A DNA stretch of 64,000 nucleotides from Saliniradius amylolyticus (GTDB lineage Bacteria; Pseudomonadota; Gammaproteobacteria; Enterobacterales; Alteromonadaceae), in NCBI RefSeq assembly GCF_003143555.1, contig NZ_CP029347.1, forward strand, positions 1,302,001-1,366,000. The letters run 5' to 3'. Positions 17,965-25,921 of the stretch are shown piece by piece (positions within the stretch are counted from its first letter, which is position 1; every line of letters starts with the position of its first letter). The notes beneath the pieces were generated by a model. That model had not been told where the DNA came from. It saw nothing but the letters and a program-made list of their open reading frames with translations, and did not search any database. Position numbers and translations under genes: made by a program.

Positions 17965-18585
17965 ATGAGTCAGTTTTTTCAGATACACCCGGACAACCCT
18001 CAGCCGAGGCTGATTAAGAAAGCCTGTGAGATGATCCACGACGGTGCTGTGGTGGTTTATCCCACCGACTCCGGTTATGCCATTGGTTGCCATATGGACG
18101 ACAAAAAGGCACTGGAGCGCATTTGCCAGATCCGAAACATCGGCAAGGATCACAACTTTACCCTGATGTGCCGGGATATGTCGGAGCTGTCTGAGTACGC
18201 GCGGGTGGATAATCTGGCTTTTCGCCAACTTAAGAACAACACGCCAGGCCCCTACACCTTTGTATTTAAGGCCACTAAGGAAGTCCCCAAGCGTTTGCAA
18301 AACCCCAAACGTAAGACCATAGGCATTCGGGTACCGGCAAATCCCATTTCCCTGGCACTGCTGGAAGAGCTGGGCGAACCACTGATGTCCACCTCCCTGA
18401 TTCTGCCGGGCAATGCCCTGGCCGAGTCCGATCCTGAAGATATTCGCGACCGACTGGAGAAGGTGGTGGACCTGATCATCGACGGCGGCAATATTGGCGA
18501 GCATCCCACCACAGTGGTGGACCTTTCCGACGGTGAGGCGCGGGTATTGCGTGAAGGCGAGGGGGATGTAGAGCCTTTTGTCTGA
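17965..18585 (+). CDS. yciO: YciO, Sua5/TsaC-like protein
   Basis: A 206-residue protein of the YrdC/Sua5/TsaC fold, which in TsaC forms threonylcarbamoyl-AMP for tRNA t6A. YciO is a paralogue and its main cellular role is not firmly settled. The motif YPTDSGYAIGCHMDD, the RxxGK-like IRNIGKDHNFTLMC, PGPYTFVFKAT and the RVP block (IGIRVPANP) are all in place. ATG 17965 follows a strong GGAGG site at 17955-17959; a start four codons earlier is possible but lacks that spacing. The end overlaps scpA by eight bases. Confidence 0.9.
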   Translation: MSQFFQIHPDNPQPRLIKKACEMIHDGAVVVYPTDSGYAIGCHMDDKKALERICQIRNIGKDHNFTLMCRDMSELSEYARVDNLAFRQLKNNTPGPYTFVFKATKEVPKRLQNPKRKTIGIRVPANPISLALLEELGEPLMSTSLILPGNALAESDPEDIRDRLEKVVDLIIDGGNIGEHPTTVVDLSDGEARVLREGEGDVEPFV

Positions 18586-19447
18586 GCCAACCCCTTCCAG
18601 CGGCGACAAGCCACAAGTCAGCCAACAAGTTCCGGTGCAGCAACCGCTGCCACTGGCGTTTGTTAATGGCGAAGCGGTACTGGAAAAGCCGCAGGATCTC
18701 TATATTCCGCCGGAAGCGCTGGAAGTGATTCTGGAAACCTTCGAAGGCCCGCTGGATCTGCTGTTGTATCTGATCAAGCGCCAGAAACTGGATATCGCCA
18801 ATATGCCCATTGTGGATATCACCCGCCAGTATATGGAATACGTAGACGTGATGAAGGATCTCAAGCTGGAACTGGCTGGAGAGTACCTGCTGATGGCGGC
18901 GATTCTGGCGGAGATTAAAAGCCGGGTGTTACTGCCGCGGCCTAAGTCGGTGGAAGAGGACGAAGAAGACCCCAGAGCCGAGCTGATCCGGCGGCTAAAA
19001 GAGTATGAGGCCATCAAGCAGGCGGCGGCCGAGATCGACGGCTTGCCCCGTCAGGAACGGGACAATTTTACCGGCGCGGCAACAGCCCATGAAAACTGCC
19101 AGCCCGAGCAGATCTTGCCGGAAGTGGACCTTAAAGAGCTGGTGCTGGCCTTTCAGTCTGCCATGCAAAAGGCAGCCAATTTCGAGCATCATCATATTAC
19201 TCCCGAAGTGCTGTCCACCCGAGAGCGCATGAGCCAGATCCTGGATAAGGTGCAGGCGGATCGTTACCTGAATTTCTCCGAGCTGTTTACCCCCGAGGAA
19301 GGCCGCTCGGGCGTGGTGGTGTCCTTCTTAGCCGTGTTGGAATTAGTGAAGGAGTCGCTGGTGGAGCTGTTACAATCAGAGGCCTACAGTCAGATCCATA
19401 TTCGCGCCGCAGGTGGGCAGGATAAGAGTTACGAGGAATTGGGCTGA
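18578..19447 (+). CDS. scpA: Segregation and condensation protein A
   Basis: A 289-residue kleisin subunit that bridges SMC-type ATPase heads and binds ScpB dimers during chromosome condensation. After a Gln/Pro-rich tail of about 45 residues comes the conserved block ETFEGPLDLLLYLIKRQKLDI, then LAGEYLLMAAILAEIKSRVLLPRP, and a C-terminal winged helix (VSFLAVLELVKESLVEL). A TTG start at 18578 is used because no ATG lies upstream of the conserved region; it overlaps yciO, suggesting coupling. It is followed directly by scpB (ATG shares a base with the stop). Confidence 0.92.
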   Translation: MSEPTPSSGDKPQVSQQVPVQQPLPLAFVNGEAVLEKPQDLYIPPEALEVILETFEGPLDLLLYLIKRQKLDIANMPIVDITRQYMEYVDVMKDLKLELAGEYLLMAAILAEIKSRVLLPRPKSVEEDEEDPRAELIRRLKEYEAIKQAAAEIDGLPRQERDNFTGAATAHENCQPEQILPEVDLKELVLAFQSAMQKAANFEHHHITPEVLSTRERMSQILDKVQADRYLNFSELFTPEEGRSGVVVSFLAVLELVKESLVELLQSEAYSQIHIRAAGGQDKSYEELG

Positions 19448-20145
19448 TGGCGAAGATCGGCGATGAACAGTTAAAACAATTGGTGGAGGCGGCGCTGTTT
19501 GTGGCCGACGGACCACTGAGTAAAGACAAGCTGCAAAACACCGTACTGGAAGGCCTGGGAGTTTCTACCCAGAAGCTGAATAAGGCGCTGGACGCCATCG
19601 AACTGGATTACCGGCCCAGAGGCATTCATCTGGTGCAGGTGGCGTCGGGCTATCGGTTTCAGTCGGACGACAGCCTGTCGCCCTGGCTGAGTAAGCTGTG
19701 GCAGGAAAGCACGCCGCGCTATTCCCGCGCTTTGCTGGAAACGCTGGCGCTGATCGCCTATCGCCAGCCGGTTACCCGGGGCGAAATCGAAGATGTGCGC
19801 GGGGTGACGGTCAGCAGCAATATTATTAAGACGCTGACCGAAAGGGACTGGATTAAGGTGGTGGGCCACCGTGAGGTGCCCGGCCGCCCGGCGCTATACG
19901 CCACCACCAAGGGATTTTTGGATTACTTTGGCCTGCAAAGTCTGGAACAATTGCCGGATATCGAAGGTTTTGACGGTGAGATAGAGGATCTTTTCTCTAT
20001 GCCCACCGACGAGGATGCGAAGCAGGCCGAGGCCTCGATAAGCGGGGATGACCCGGAGAATAAGGACAGCAGGAAGACGGCAGCGGACGGGACGCCAACA
20101 GCCGATAATGTGATCCCGCTACGAGGCGCAGAGAGCCAGGATTGA
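19447..20145 (+). CDS. scpB: Segregation and condensation protein B
   Basis: A 232-residue protein with two winged-helix domains that dimerises and binds the ScpA kleisin. The block LVEAALFVADGPLS at the N-terminus and LETLALIAYRQPVTRGEIEDVRGV in the middle are diagnostic. The RDWIKVVGHREVPGRPALYATT stretch follows. The last 50 residues are acidic and low-complexity (DEDAKQAEASISGDDPENKDS), likely disordered. It starts within the scpA stop codon. Confidence 0.93.
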   Translation: MAKIGDEQLKQLVEAALFVADGPLSKDKLQNTVLEGLGVSTQKLNKALDAIELDYRPRGIHLVQVASGYRFQSDDSLSPWLSKLWQESTPRYSRALLETLALIAYRQPVTRGEIEDVRGVTVSSNIIKTLTERDWIKVVGHREVPGRPALYATTKGFLDYFGLQSLEQLPDIEGFDGEIEDLFSMPTDEDAKQAEASISGDDPENKDSRKTAADGTPTADNVIPLRGAESQD

Positions 20146-20199
20146 TTGACTGAAATCCCGGTGTTTAATTTAACGATTGTTTTGAGAAAGTCCCGTCGA

Positions 20200-20637
20200 A
20201 TGAAATCAGAAGTAAAGAAGAAGCGCCCATCGCTGAGTTGTCAGCCGGTGAGTGTAAAGTCCGTTATGTACGCATTGTTAGGCCTGTGCTTGTCGGCCTG
20301 TTCACTGACCCCAAGTTCAAAACAGGAGTCCAGGCCGGTCTACCAGGCTTTTTGTCTGGGCTCTGAGGCCGAAGCCAGACGACTGGGCAATGATATATAC
20401 CGCAATGGCTATTCCAGCCGGGTCAGTTACTGGGTGTATGGGGACTCGAGCATCGAGATCAGCTCTTTGGCGCTGCTCTGGGAGGGCTTCGACAGGCACA
20501 ACTTCTGCGACCCCAGTACCTATCCCATTGTGATCCGTTTTAAAAAGGAGCAAACCGGGATCGCCACCGATCAGGTGTATAAGTGGTCCAAAATCGTGCT
20601 TGAGAATATGCTCAGGGAGCGAGGGGTAAGGATCTAG
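20200..20637 (+). CDS. Predicted lipoprotein of unknown function
   Basis: About 145 residues with a lipoprotein signal: the hydrophobic segment MYALLGLCLSAC ends in a lipobox (LSAC), followed by SLTPSSKQ. The mature part has cysteines in AFCLGSE and HNFCDPS that could form a disulfide, a YRNGYSSRVSYWVYGDSS segment and a basic C-terminal helix. The start is uncertain: ATG 20200 gives a long basic n-region; ATG 20266 gives a standard short signal peptide. No Shine-Dalgarno clearly decides. I do not recognise a family. It is the last chromosomal gene before the accessory region. Confidence 0.6.
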   Translation: MKSEVKKKRPSLSCQPVSVKSVMYALLGLCLSACSLTPSSKQESRPVYQAFCLGSEAEARRLGNDIYRNGYSSRVSYWVYGDSSIEISSLALLWEGFDRHNFCDPSTYPIVIRFKKEQTGIATDQVYKWSKIVLENMLRERGVRI

Positions 20638-21531
20638 GGGCCAGGGCATATCGTCGCCCTGAGTTAGCTCAGGGCCTCGCAGTATGCCCGCCCGCACTTA
20701 TCGTCAACCCGGCGAGGGCCGGGGCCTGATCCTTGTAGTTTGACTAAGAGTTCGGAATCCTGCCCTTCATAGGGCCTTTATACATTGGCAACCATAGCCA
20801 GATACGTGACGCGAATCATAGAGTTATCGTCACCCCGCACTTGATGCGGGGTCCAGTCCTTTTAGCTTTACTGAGTAGCCAGGATACTGAATTTGAGGTG
20901 GATTCCACCTTTGGCATCCCTGCCGGATATGACGTGCCTTCCGTGGCACGCCAGCCCCTTTTGGAAAGACCCAAAAGGGGCGAAAAGGTCTTTGGTCGCT
21001 GCTGACTTTCCGGGAACCTTGCCGAACCAAGGCTCTGAAAGCATCGAACCGGCTCAAGGTAGCGTCCTGCAAAACTATCGCCTCGCGAAATCGTCCAGGA
21101 TTTCGCGTTCGATTGAGCCTTTTTTCGTCAAGGGAAAGTCAAAGCGACAAGGAGTAAACCCAACCTTCCCAGTCACCCTGAGCTTGTCTCAGGGTCTCCA
21201 ACATTCAACTCGTAAGCCTCAGTCCGCACCAGTTGGCCCGTTAAAACACCCTGTGGATGGCGTGTCATAGCCAGCAGGGAAAGCCTAAGTCAAACTACTC
21301 AACTCTTATACAGGTATAATAGAACTTACACCAGAATCGGTGTCAGGTCGCTAGTAAGGCGCTCGCTTTCTCCAAAGCCACTCTTGTATCAGGCTGATAC
21401 TAAAAGGCTTTTTGACAGGCTTGTGTTTCTGGCGAGCGCCAAGTTAGACTGTACTCGTTTTCCACAAAACAACCGGTTTGTCGCGACCTGGCGGCATACC
21501 CGTAACGGACTGTTTTAAAAGGAGTTATTCA
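20638..21531. repeat. Non-coding region with four palindromic repeats and a repeat-like block
   Basis: Nearly 900 bp without a convincing gene. Four short palindromes share the pattern GTC, then a GC-rich stem, a 4-5 base loop and a C-rich tail: stems GCCCTGAG (20656-20675), CCCGGC (20708-20723), ACCCCGCA (20832-20852) and ACCCTGAG (21175-21195). They look like REP-type intergenic repeats. An open frame at 20893-21270 is judged spurious: its composition, with a stem CGCGAAATC/GATTTCGCG within it, looks like repetitive intergenic DNA. At the right end lies the structured leader described separately. Confidence 0.6.
21315..21449 (+). promoter_or_regulatory. TATAAT box followed by a nested hairpin (leader RNA or degenerate attC)
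   Basis: A perfect TATAAT (21315-21320) with only a weak -35 is followed by ACACC/GGTGT and then a long nested fold: GGCGCTCGC (21358-21366) pairs with GCGAGCGCC (21432-21440); inside, AAAGCC (21374-21379) pairs with GGCTTT (21406-21411) and GTATCA (21386-21391) with TGATAC (21395-21400). GTTAGAC, which fits the integron core GTTRRRY, follows at 21443-21449, but the matching RYYYAAC on the left is poor (GTCGCTAG). It could be a structured 5' leader for the genes downstream or a decayed recombination site. Confidence 0.4.
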
Positions 21532-21588
21532 ATGTTTGCTCTCCAATCAAGCTTCCAGAACTCTGTATTTATCGCGCGTGCACACTAA
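21532..21588 (+). CDS. 18-codon upstream ORF with strong Shine-Dalgarno
   Basis: ATG 21532 is preceded by AAAAGGAG with ideal spacing, far stronger than the site before hamA. It encodes MFALQSSFQNSVFIARAH and ends TAA six bases before the left junction of the cassette. The position recalls ORF-11/ORF-18 in the attI1 site of class 1 integrons, whose translation helps expression of a first cassette gene with a poor ribosome site. Whether the peptide itself has a role is unknown; too short for homology. Confidence 0.45.
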   Translation: MFALQSSFQNSVFIARAH

Positions 21589-21660
21589 TAACTGTTATGA
21601 GCAGCGCATACATCAAGTTCAGTAACTTTAATCACATCTATCATTTAGAAGAATCAACTG

Positions 21661-22395
21661 ATGACAGAAAAACTAGGATACGGAAGCCAACACATCGACG
21701 CTAACTGGGGATGCGATTTTAGGGAGGTCGTTAGTAAATCCACTATTGAAAAAATCAAAGTTTGCCATGTACATGTTAACGAGATCGATAAAATAGCAAA
21801 TGAACTGGCTAAAAATGTCCTTGATACAGCATGGATGATGAATTTAGATCCAGGATGCCGGCGAGCATATGACAGAACAGTTAATGAAACAGCTCAGGCA
21901 TTAGTTAGCATTTTCCAAAATACAGCTGCATCTTGTAATGTAGGTAGTGAGTTTGGTGAAGTTATGGTATCTATTGGTTCGACTCATGCACTAGAAGCAA
22001 TATTTAACCACTTACCGCTACCAGTAGCTGAACTTTGGAAACCTCAATTAAAGCAAAATGAAGGTTTTGATTTTCATACAGTATGCTCAGAGCAAATAAT
22101 AAATTTTGGCGAGGCTAAATTCTCTGGAGTATCGAATCCACACGGGAATGCAATAAATCAAGCGAAAGGATTCATTGATGATGAAAAACACTTTAGAGAT
22201 CGTATTCATTTAATAAACTTGGTTTCGGGTGAAGCAATAGATAATCTTGATAAAGATAGCTATGGGGTTGTGGCTGCATTTTCTATAAACACTGATAATC
22301 CTCTCTCGATCATACATAATGCCATTAAGTCTGCAGAAGAGAAACTTAACGCTGATGAAATCAAATCAGTCTACTTGGTAGGAGTAACTCGGTGA
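21661..22395 (+). CDS. hamA: HamA-like nuclease of a Hachiman-type anti-phage system (DUF1837)
   Basis: A 244-residue protein encoded just before a superfamily 2 helicase. Its likely nuclease centre reads GFDFHTVCSEQIINFGEAKFSG: Asp137, then Glu151-Ala-Lys153, a PD-(D/E)xK arrangement; a conserved-looking GSEFGE (Glu97, Glu100) lies before it. In Hachiman, HamA is the effector nuclease held in check by HamB and released when phage DNA intermediates are sensed. Assignment rests on this motif, size and the helicase partner, not on a search; the related AbpA/AbpB name is an alternative. ATG 21661 has only a weak AGAAGA site. The stop overlaps the hamB GTG by four bases. Confidence 0.72.
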   Translation: MTEKLGYGSQHIDANWGCDFREVVSKSTIEKIKVCHVHVNEIDKIANELAKNVLDTAWMMNLDPGCRRAYDRTVNETAQALVSIFQNTAASCNVGSEFGEVMVSIGSTHALEAIFNHLPLPVAELWKPQLKQNEGFDFHTVCSEQIINFGEAKFSGVSNPHGNAINQAKGFIDDEKHFRDRIHLINLVSGEAIDNLDKDSYGVVAAFSINTDNPLSIIHNAIKSAEEKLNADEIKSVYLVGVTR

Positions 22396-24671
22396 GTATT
22401 ACTGAGATCGTTAACAACCCTAATCCATTAATTGGTCTGTCTGTATTACTTGACCAACTCCACCGAGATGGGCCTATAAGTTCAGAAATATTAGAAAAAC
22501 TAAGTTATTATAAAAAATTCCACGGTGAGATATTTGAAGAACACGAAGAACAAATAATTTCTTCACTTGGCTTGTTTTATAAGTTGCCTGAGCCAAACAG
22601 TTTATATTCATTTCTCATTTCTGGATTTGGCAAGCAGCACAAAAATGATTTTGGTGAATACCTAACGCCTGTGCAAGCAAGTGTTAGGCGAGCAGTAAAT
22701 GATAATCGTGTCGTCTCTATTTCTGCGCCAACTAGTGCAGGGAAATCATATTCAATAAGAGACTTTATTGCTGAGGACGATGGGGATGCTGTAGTAGTTG
22801 TACCATCAAGAGCTTTAATTGCGGAATATGTCAATACAATGAAAAAGAAGTTTAAGGGGGATAAGAATGTAATGATTTCTCCCTTTGTTGATGACATATT
22901 CAAATCAAGGAATCTTAGAAGGATATTTATTCTAACTCCAGAAAGGGCCAGAGATCTTTTTACCGGAAACCTCAGTCTTAATATAAAAATATTTTTCTTT
23001 GATGAGGCCCAAGTTTCTGAGGAGAATGAGCGGGGAATAATATTTGATGTATTCGTCAGAAGAGTGAAAAAACATTACCCTTCAGCAAAATTAATATTCG
23101 CACACCCTTTTGTTGAAAACCCCGAAGCTCAACTGAAAAAGCACGATTTCTCAGAAGATTCTGGATACTCAAGGTCATATACGCACGGTACTGTTGGGAA
23201 AATATTTATTTTTCAACACAGTAGCAATAGGAAGTATTATCAATTCTCTCCGTATAGTGAAAATGGTCACCATATAAAGAGTTGTGTTGAGTTAGACGGA
23301 AAGTTTAATGATTTTGCTTTTGATGGAACTCATTCCGTACTAGTCTTCGTTTCAAAAAACTCAATATATAATGGTTCATATATTGAGCCTTTTAAAAAAT
23401 ATATCGACAACTATAAAAACATCGAAGCTGATGATGCGATAGATATTATTAATACTATCGAGCACTTACTTGGTGCTGACAATGATGGACATGATTCAGA
23501 TATGGTTGAGTTGTTGCGCAAGGGGATTGTAATTCATCATGGTTCTGTTCCTTTAGAGGTCAGATTCTTAGTAGAAGACTTGATTAGAAAAGGCTATGCA
23601 AAAATATGCTTCGCTACTAGCACCCTAGCTCAAGGGGTAAATATGCCGTTTGATATTGTGTGGCTAGATAACATGAGAATTTTAGGTGAGAATGATCAGA
23701 GCAGGTCACTTTCCTTTAAAAACCTAATAGGGCGGGCAGGAAGACTTTCTAATGATCCTAAATTCGACTTTGGTTATGTTTTTACAAAAAGCCCTAAATT
23801 ACTTGCCCAAAGAGTCAATGATAAATTCTTATTAAGTGAAGAGTCAATAATTGACTCGGAAGATATCGATCAAGATAAGGTAGAACTCATTGATTCTATT
23901 AAAGATGGCAGCTTCGATGATGACAAACAAGCTCCCCCTTCTAAAATTGAGCGTTTAACAACACCTGAAACCATAAAATATTGCGAATCTATATTAAATA
24001 TTATTTATGACGAGGCAACAATTAAAGATGCCCTATATGGCTCTCAAAACAAACAAAAAAGGAGGTCGTTAGAGGTTTATTTTCGTTTTCTATATGAAGC
24101 CTATATCAATAGAGTGTTGTATGACGGAGAAGAAGCGGTTTTCAGACAGGCAATCTCAATTTTCTTGCAAGTCATTCAAGGCCGCTCATTTAGAGAAATT
24201 GTAGGTATTCGTTACAGCTATATATCAAAAAAAGATTCTGGCCATCACGGAAGTCCTGAGTTTTCACAACCAGCAGTAAAACTGCCAAAAAGCTCACTTA
24301 CTAATTCTTATCCAATGTTCGATGCTTCTAGTAGAGCGAAAGACGTCAGCTATGATGCAATAGTATTTGATACGTACGATTACTTGGATCAGGTTATATC
24401 ATTCTCGTTAACAGAATCATTCATTACTACCTTCAAGATATATAAAGACCATACATCAGATGTTCGTGCTGATAAAATGATCGAGCTCTTGAGGTTCGGA
24501 ACCAACAATACCATGCATACGTTACTGATGCGGTACGGTTTCCCACCAGAGAACATTGCTGATATCACGCAATATATACTTTATATCAGTGAAGAAACCA
24601 TAAACTTCAAAGATGAAATCTATACAGCTCCAAAATACATTCAAGATATGGTTGAATGGTATCTTCCCTGA
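22392..24671 (+). CDS. hamB: HamB-like superfamily 2 DNA helicase of a Hachiman-type system
   Basis: A 759-residue helicase. Visible motifs: a Q-motif-like LTPVQ (91-95), Walker A APTSAGKS (Lys118), Walker B DEAQ (204-207, not the common DEAH), the C-terminal RecA domain with HHGSVPLEVR, FATSTLAQGVNMP and motif VI LIGRAGRL, as in Ski2/Brr2-like enzymes. In Hachiman the helicase surveys DNA and controls the HamA nuclease. It begins with GTG inside the hamA stop codon, so the two proteins are coupled in translation. The attC of the cassette begins six bases after its stop. AT-rich codon use differs from all neighbours. AbpB is the alternative family name. Confidence 0.78.
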   Translation: MSITEIVNNPNPLIGLSVLLDQLHRDGPISSEILEKLSYYKKFHGEIFEEHEEQIISSLGLFYKLPEPNSLYSFLISGFGKQHKNDFGEYLTPVQASVRRAVNDNRVVSISAPTSAGKSYSIRDFIAEDDGDAVVVVPSRALIAEYVNTMKKKFKGDKNVMISPFVDDIFKSRNLRRIFILTPERARDLFTGNLSLNIKIFFFDEAQVSEENERGIIFDVFVRRVKKHYPSAKLIFAHPFVENPEAQLKKHDFSEDSGYSRSYTHGTVGKIFIFQHSSNRKYYQFSPYSENGHHIKSCVELDGKFNDFAFDGTHSVLVFVSKNSIYNGSYIEPFKKYIDNYKNIEADDAIDIINTIEHLLGADNDGHDSDMVELLRKGIVIHHGSVPLEVRFLVEDLIRKGYAKICFATSTLAQGVNMPFDIVWLDNMRILGENDQSRSLSFKNLIGRAGRLSNDPKFDFGYVFTKSPKLLAQRVNDKFLLSEESIIDSEDIDQDKVELIDSIKDGSFDDDKQAPPSKIERLTTPETIKYCESILNIIYDEATIKDALYGSQNKQKRRSLEVYFRFLYEAYINRVLYDGEEAVFRQAISIFLQVIQGRSFREIVGIRYSYISKKDSGHHGSPEFSQPAVKLPKSSLTNSYPMFDASSRAKDVSYDAIVFDTYDYLDQVISFSLTESFITTFKIYKDHTSDVRADKMIELLRFGTNNTMHTLLMRYGFPPENIADITQYILYISEETINFKDEIYTAPKYIQDMVEWYLP

Positions 24672-24675
24672 GAAA

Positions 24676-24731
24676 TGCTCATAACAAGTCAATCCAGCCG
24701 ACCGCCTTCGGCGGCGGCTGATTGAGGCGTT
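24676..24731 (+). other. attC recombination site of the hamAB cassette
   Basis: The R-arm AAC (24683-24685) pairs with GTT (24729-24731). After an unpaired spacer (AAG opposite GGC), the L arms TCAATCCAGCCG and CGGCTGATTGA pair with one extra C bulged on one side, the extrahelical base used for strand choice by integron integrases. A CCGCC-TTC-GGCGG stem caps the structure. Total about 56 bp, the normal size for class 1-type attC sites. The final T-T-A is also the complement of the ansA stop codon. Confidence 0.82.
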
Positions 24732-25737
24732 ACTCCGTCACTTCACCCCTTAAATTCTGTTTAAGGGCGTTTTTAATCTCATCTACCGATAAGTCCTGGC
24801 TGAGTAGGTAGTGCAGTTTGGCCAGGGCGGCTTCCAGGGTCATATCGCTGCCGGAGACTACGCCGACCTGGGCCAGGGCGTTGCCGGTGGCGTAGCCGGC
24901 CATGTTGACCTTGCCTTTTAAACACTGGGTGCAGTTAAGCACGACGATGCCGTTGTCTCTGGCGTAGGCCAGTTCATCCAAAAGGGCCTTGTTCTGAGGG
25001 GCGTTGCCCACACCGTAGCTTAGCAATATCAACGCTTTTACCGGCTGTTGCAGGGTGTTTCTTACCACTTCGGCGCTGATTCCGGGATATAGGGTGATCA
25101 CGCCAATTGGCTGCGGAGTGACTGAGCGTACATGCAATGGTTTGTTGCTGGGCTGGCTGAGTTTGCCCTGACGCAGTTCGATGTTGATCCCCGCTTCGAT
25201 CAGCGGCGGGAAGTTTGGGGAGGCGAAGGCGTCAAAACCGTCGGCGTGGATCTTACGGCTGCGATTCCCGCGAAACAGCTGGTTATTAAAAAACAGGCTG
25301 ACTTCGGCAATGGGGTAGTTGGCGGCCAGATACAGGGCGTTTAACAGGTTCACCTGACCGTCGCTGCGCAGCTCGGCCAGTGGGATCTGGGAGCCGGTCA
25401 CAATCACAGGCTTGGATAAGTCCTCCAGCATAAAGGACAGGGCCGAGGCGGTATACGCCATGGTGTCGGTGCCGTGCAGGATAATAAAACCGTCGTATTG
25501 GTCGTAATTAGCTCGAATGTCCTCGGCGATCTGCTGCCAGTCGTTGGGGCTCATATCCGATGAGTCGATCAACTGGTCGTATTCGTGGATGGTGAACTGA
25601 GGCATTTCCGGGCGATGGAACTCGGGCATTTTGCTTAATGTCTGACTCAGGAAGCCGGGCACACAGACATAGCCTTTATCGGAAGGATGCATGCCTATGG
25701 TGCCGCCGGTGTAGGCCACGTAAATATTCTTTTTCAC
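24730..25737 (-). CDS. ansA: Type I (cytoplasmic) L-asparaginase
   Basis: A 335-residue enzyme hydrolysing L-asparagine to aspartate and ammonia. The two active-site threonine motifs are AYTGGTIGM near the start and LHGTDTMAYTASALSFML; the block GSQIPLAELRSDGQVNLLNAL and C-terminal NLTQC-like NCTQCLKGKVNMAGYATG match E. coli AnsA (338 residues). GTG 25737 gives MKKNIYVAYTGG, aligned with the E. coli start; a GTG two codons upstream is also possible. Its stop codon abuts the hamAB attC, so the attC hairpin now forms its 3' flank. Confidence 0.93.
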   Translation of the reverse strand: MKKNIYVAYTGGTIGMHPSDKGYVCVPGFLSQTLSKMPEFHRPEMPQFTIHEYDQLIDSSDMSPNDWQQIAEDIRANYDQYDGFIILHGTDTMAYTASALSFMLEDLSKPVIVTGSQIPLAELRSDGQVNLLNALYLAANYPIAEVSLFFNNQLFRGNRSRKIHADGFDAFASPNFPPLIEAGINIELRQGKLSQPSNKPLHVRSVTPQPIGVITLYPGISAEVVRNTLQQPVKALILLSYGVGNAPQNKALLDELAYARDNGIVVLNCTQCLKGKVNMAGYATGNALAQVGVVSGSDMTLEAALAKLHYLLSQDLSVDEIKNALKQNLRGEVTE

Positions 25738-25921
25738 TGTCACAATCCGATGATGCGTTTGCCCTATAGTGTAACCCGAATCACTGGTCCTTTGATGCCC
25801 GTGGGCGCTGGATTTTTCATCATTTGGTGTGCATTTGCTACATTTACGGGTCCAGGCATAGCTTTTGGGATAATCTTTGTGGTATTTATGAATAGTTACA
25901 ATGTGATAGACGGATGACTCA

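Larger units (their letters stand above)
21595..24729 (+). mobile_element. Integron-type gene cassette carrying hamA-hamB
   Basis: A 3135-bp unit with the hallmarks of a mobile gene cassette: coding sequence starting 66 bp from the left end, one attC site directly after the last gene, and recombination-point triplets G|TT at both ends (21594|21595 and 24729|24730). The decisive sign is that the attC 5' arm TGCTCATAAC (24676-24685) is the exact reverse complement of GTTATGAGCA (21594-21603) at the left junction, as expected if both ends came from one circular cassette with a complete attC. The cassette is visibly more AT-rich than its flanks. No integrase gene is in the window. Confidence 0.8.

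Noticed and set aside
20893-21270. An open frame of 125 codons in the region upstream of the cassette
   Set aside because: It lies over palindromic, repeat-like DNA, has no ribosome site or recognised domain, and its composition is not that of a real gene.
21358-21449. Retron non-coding RNA (inverted repeats flanking a folded stretch)
   Set aside because: No reverse transcriptase gene is nearby; the following genes are a nuclease and a helicase.
21597-21704. A 35-codon ORF that begins at the ATG in the cassette end and overlaps hamA in another frame
   Set aside because: No ribosome site and no recognised features; its ATG is explained by the cassette end sequence TTATGAGC. It may matter only for translational coupling.
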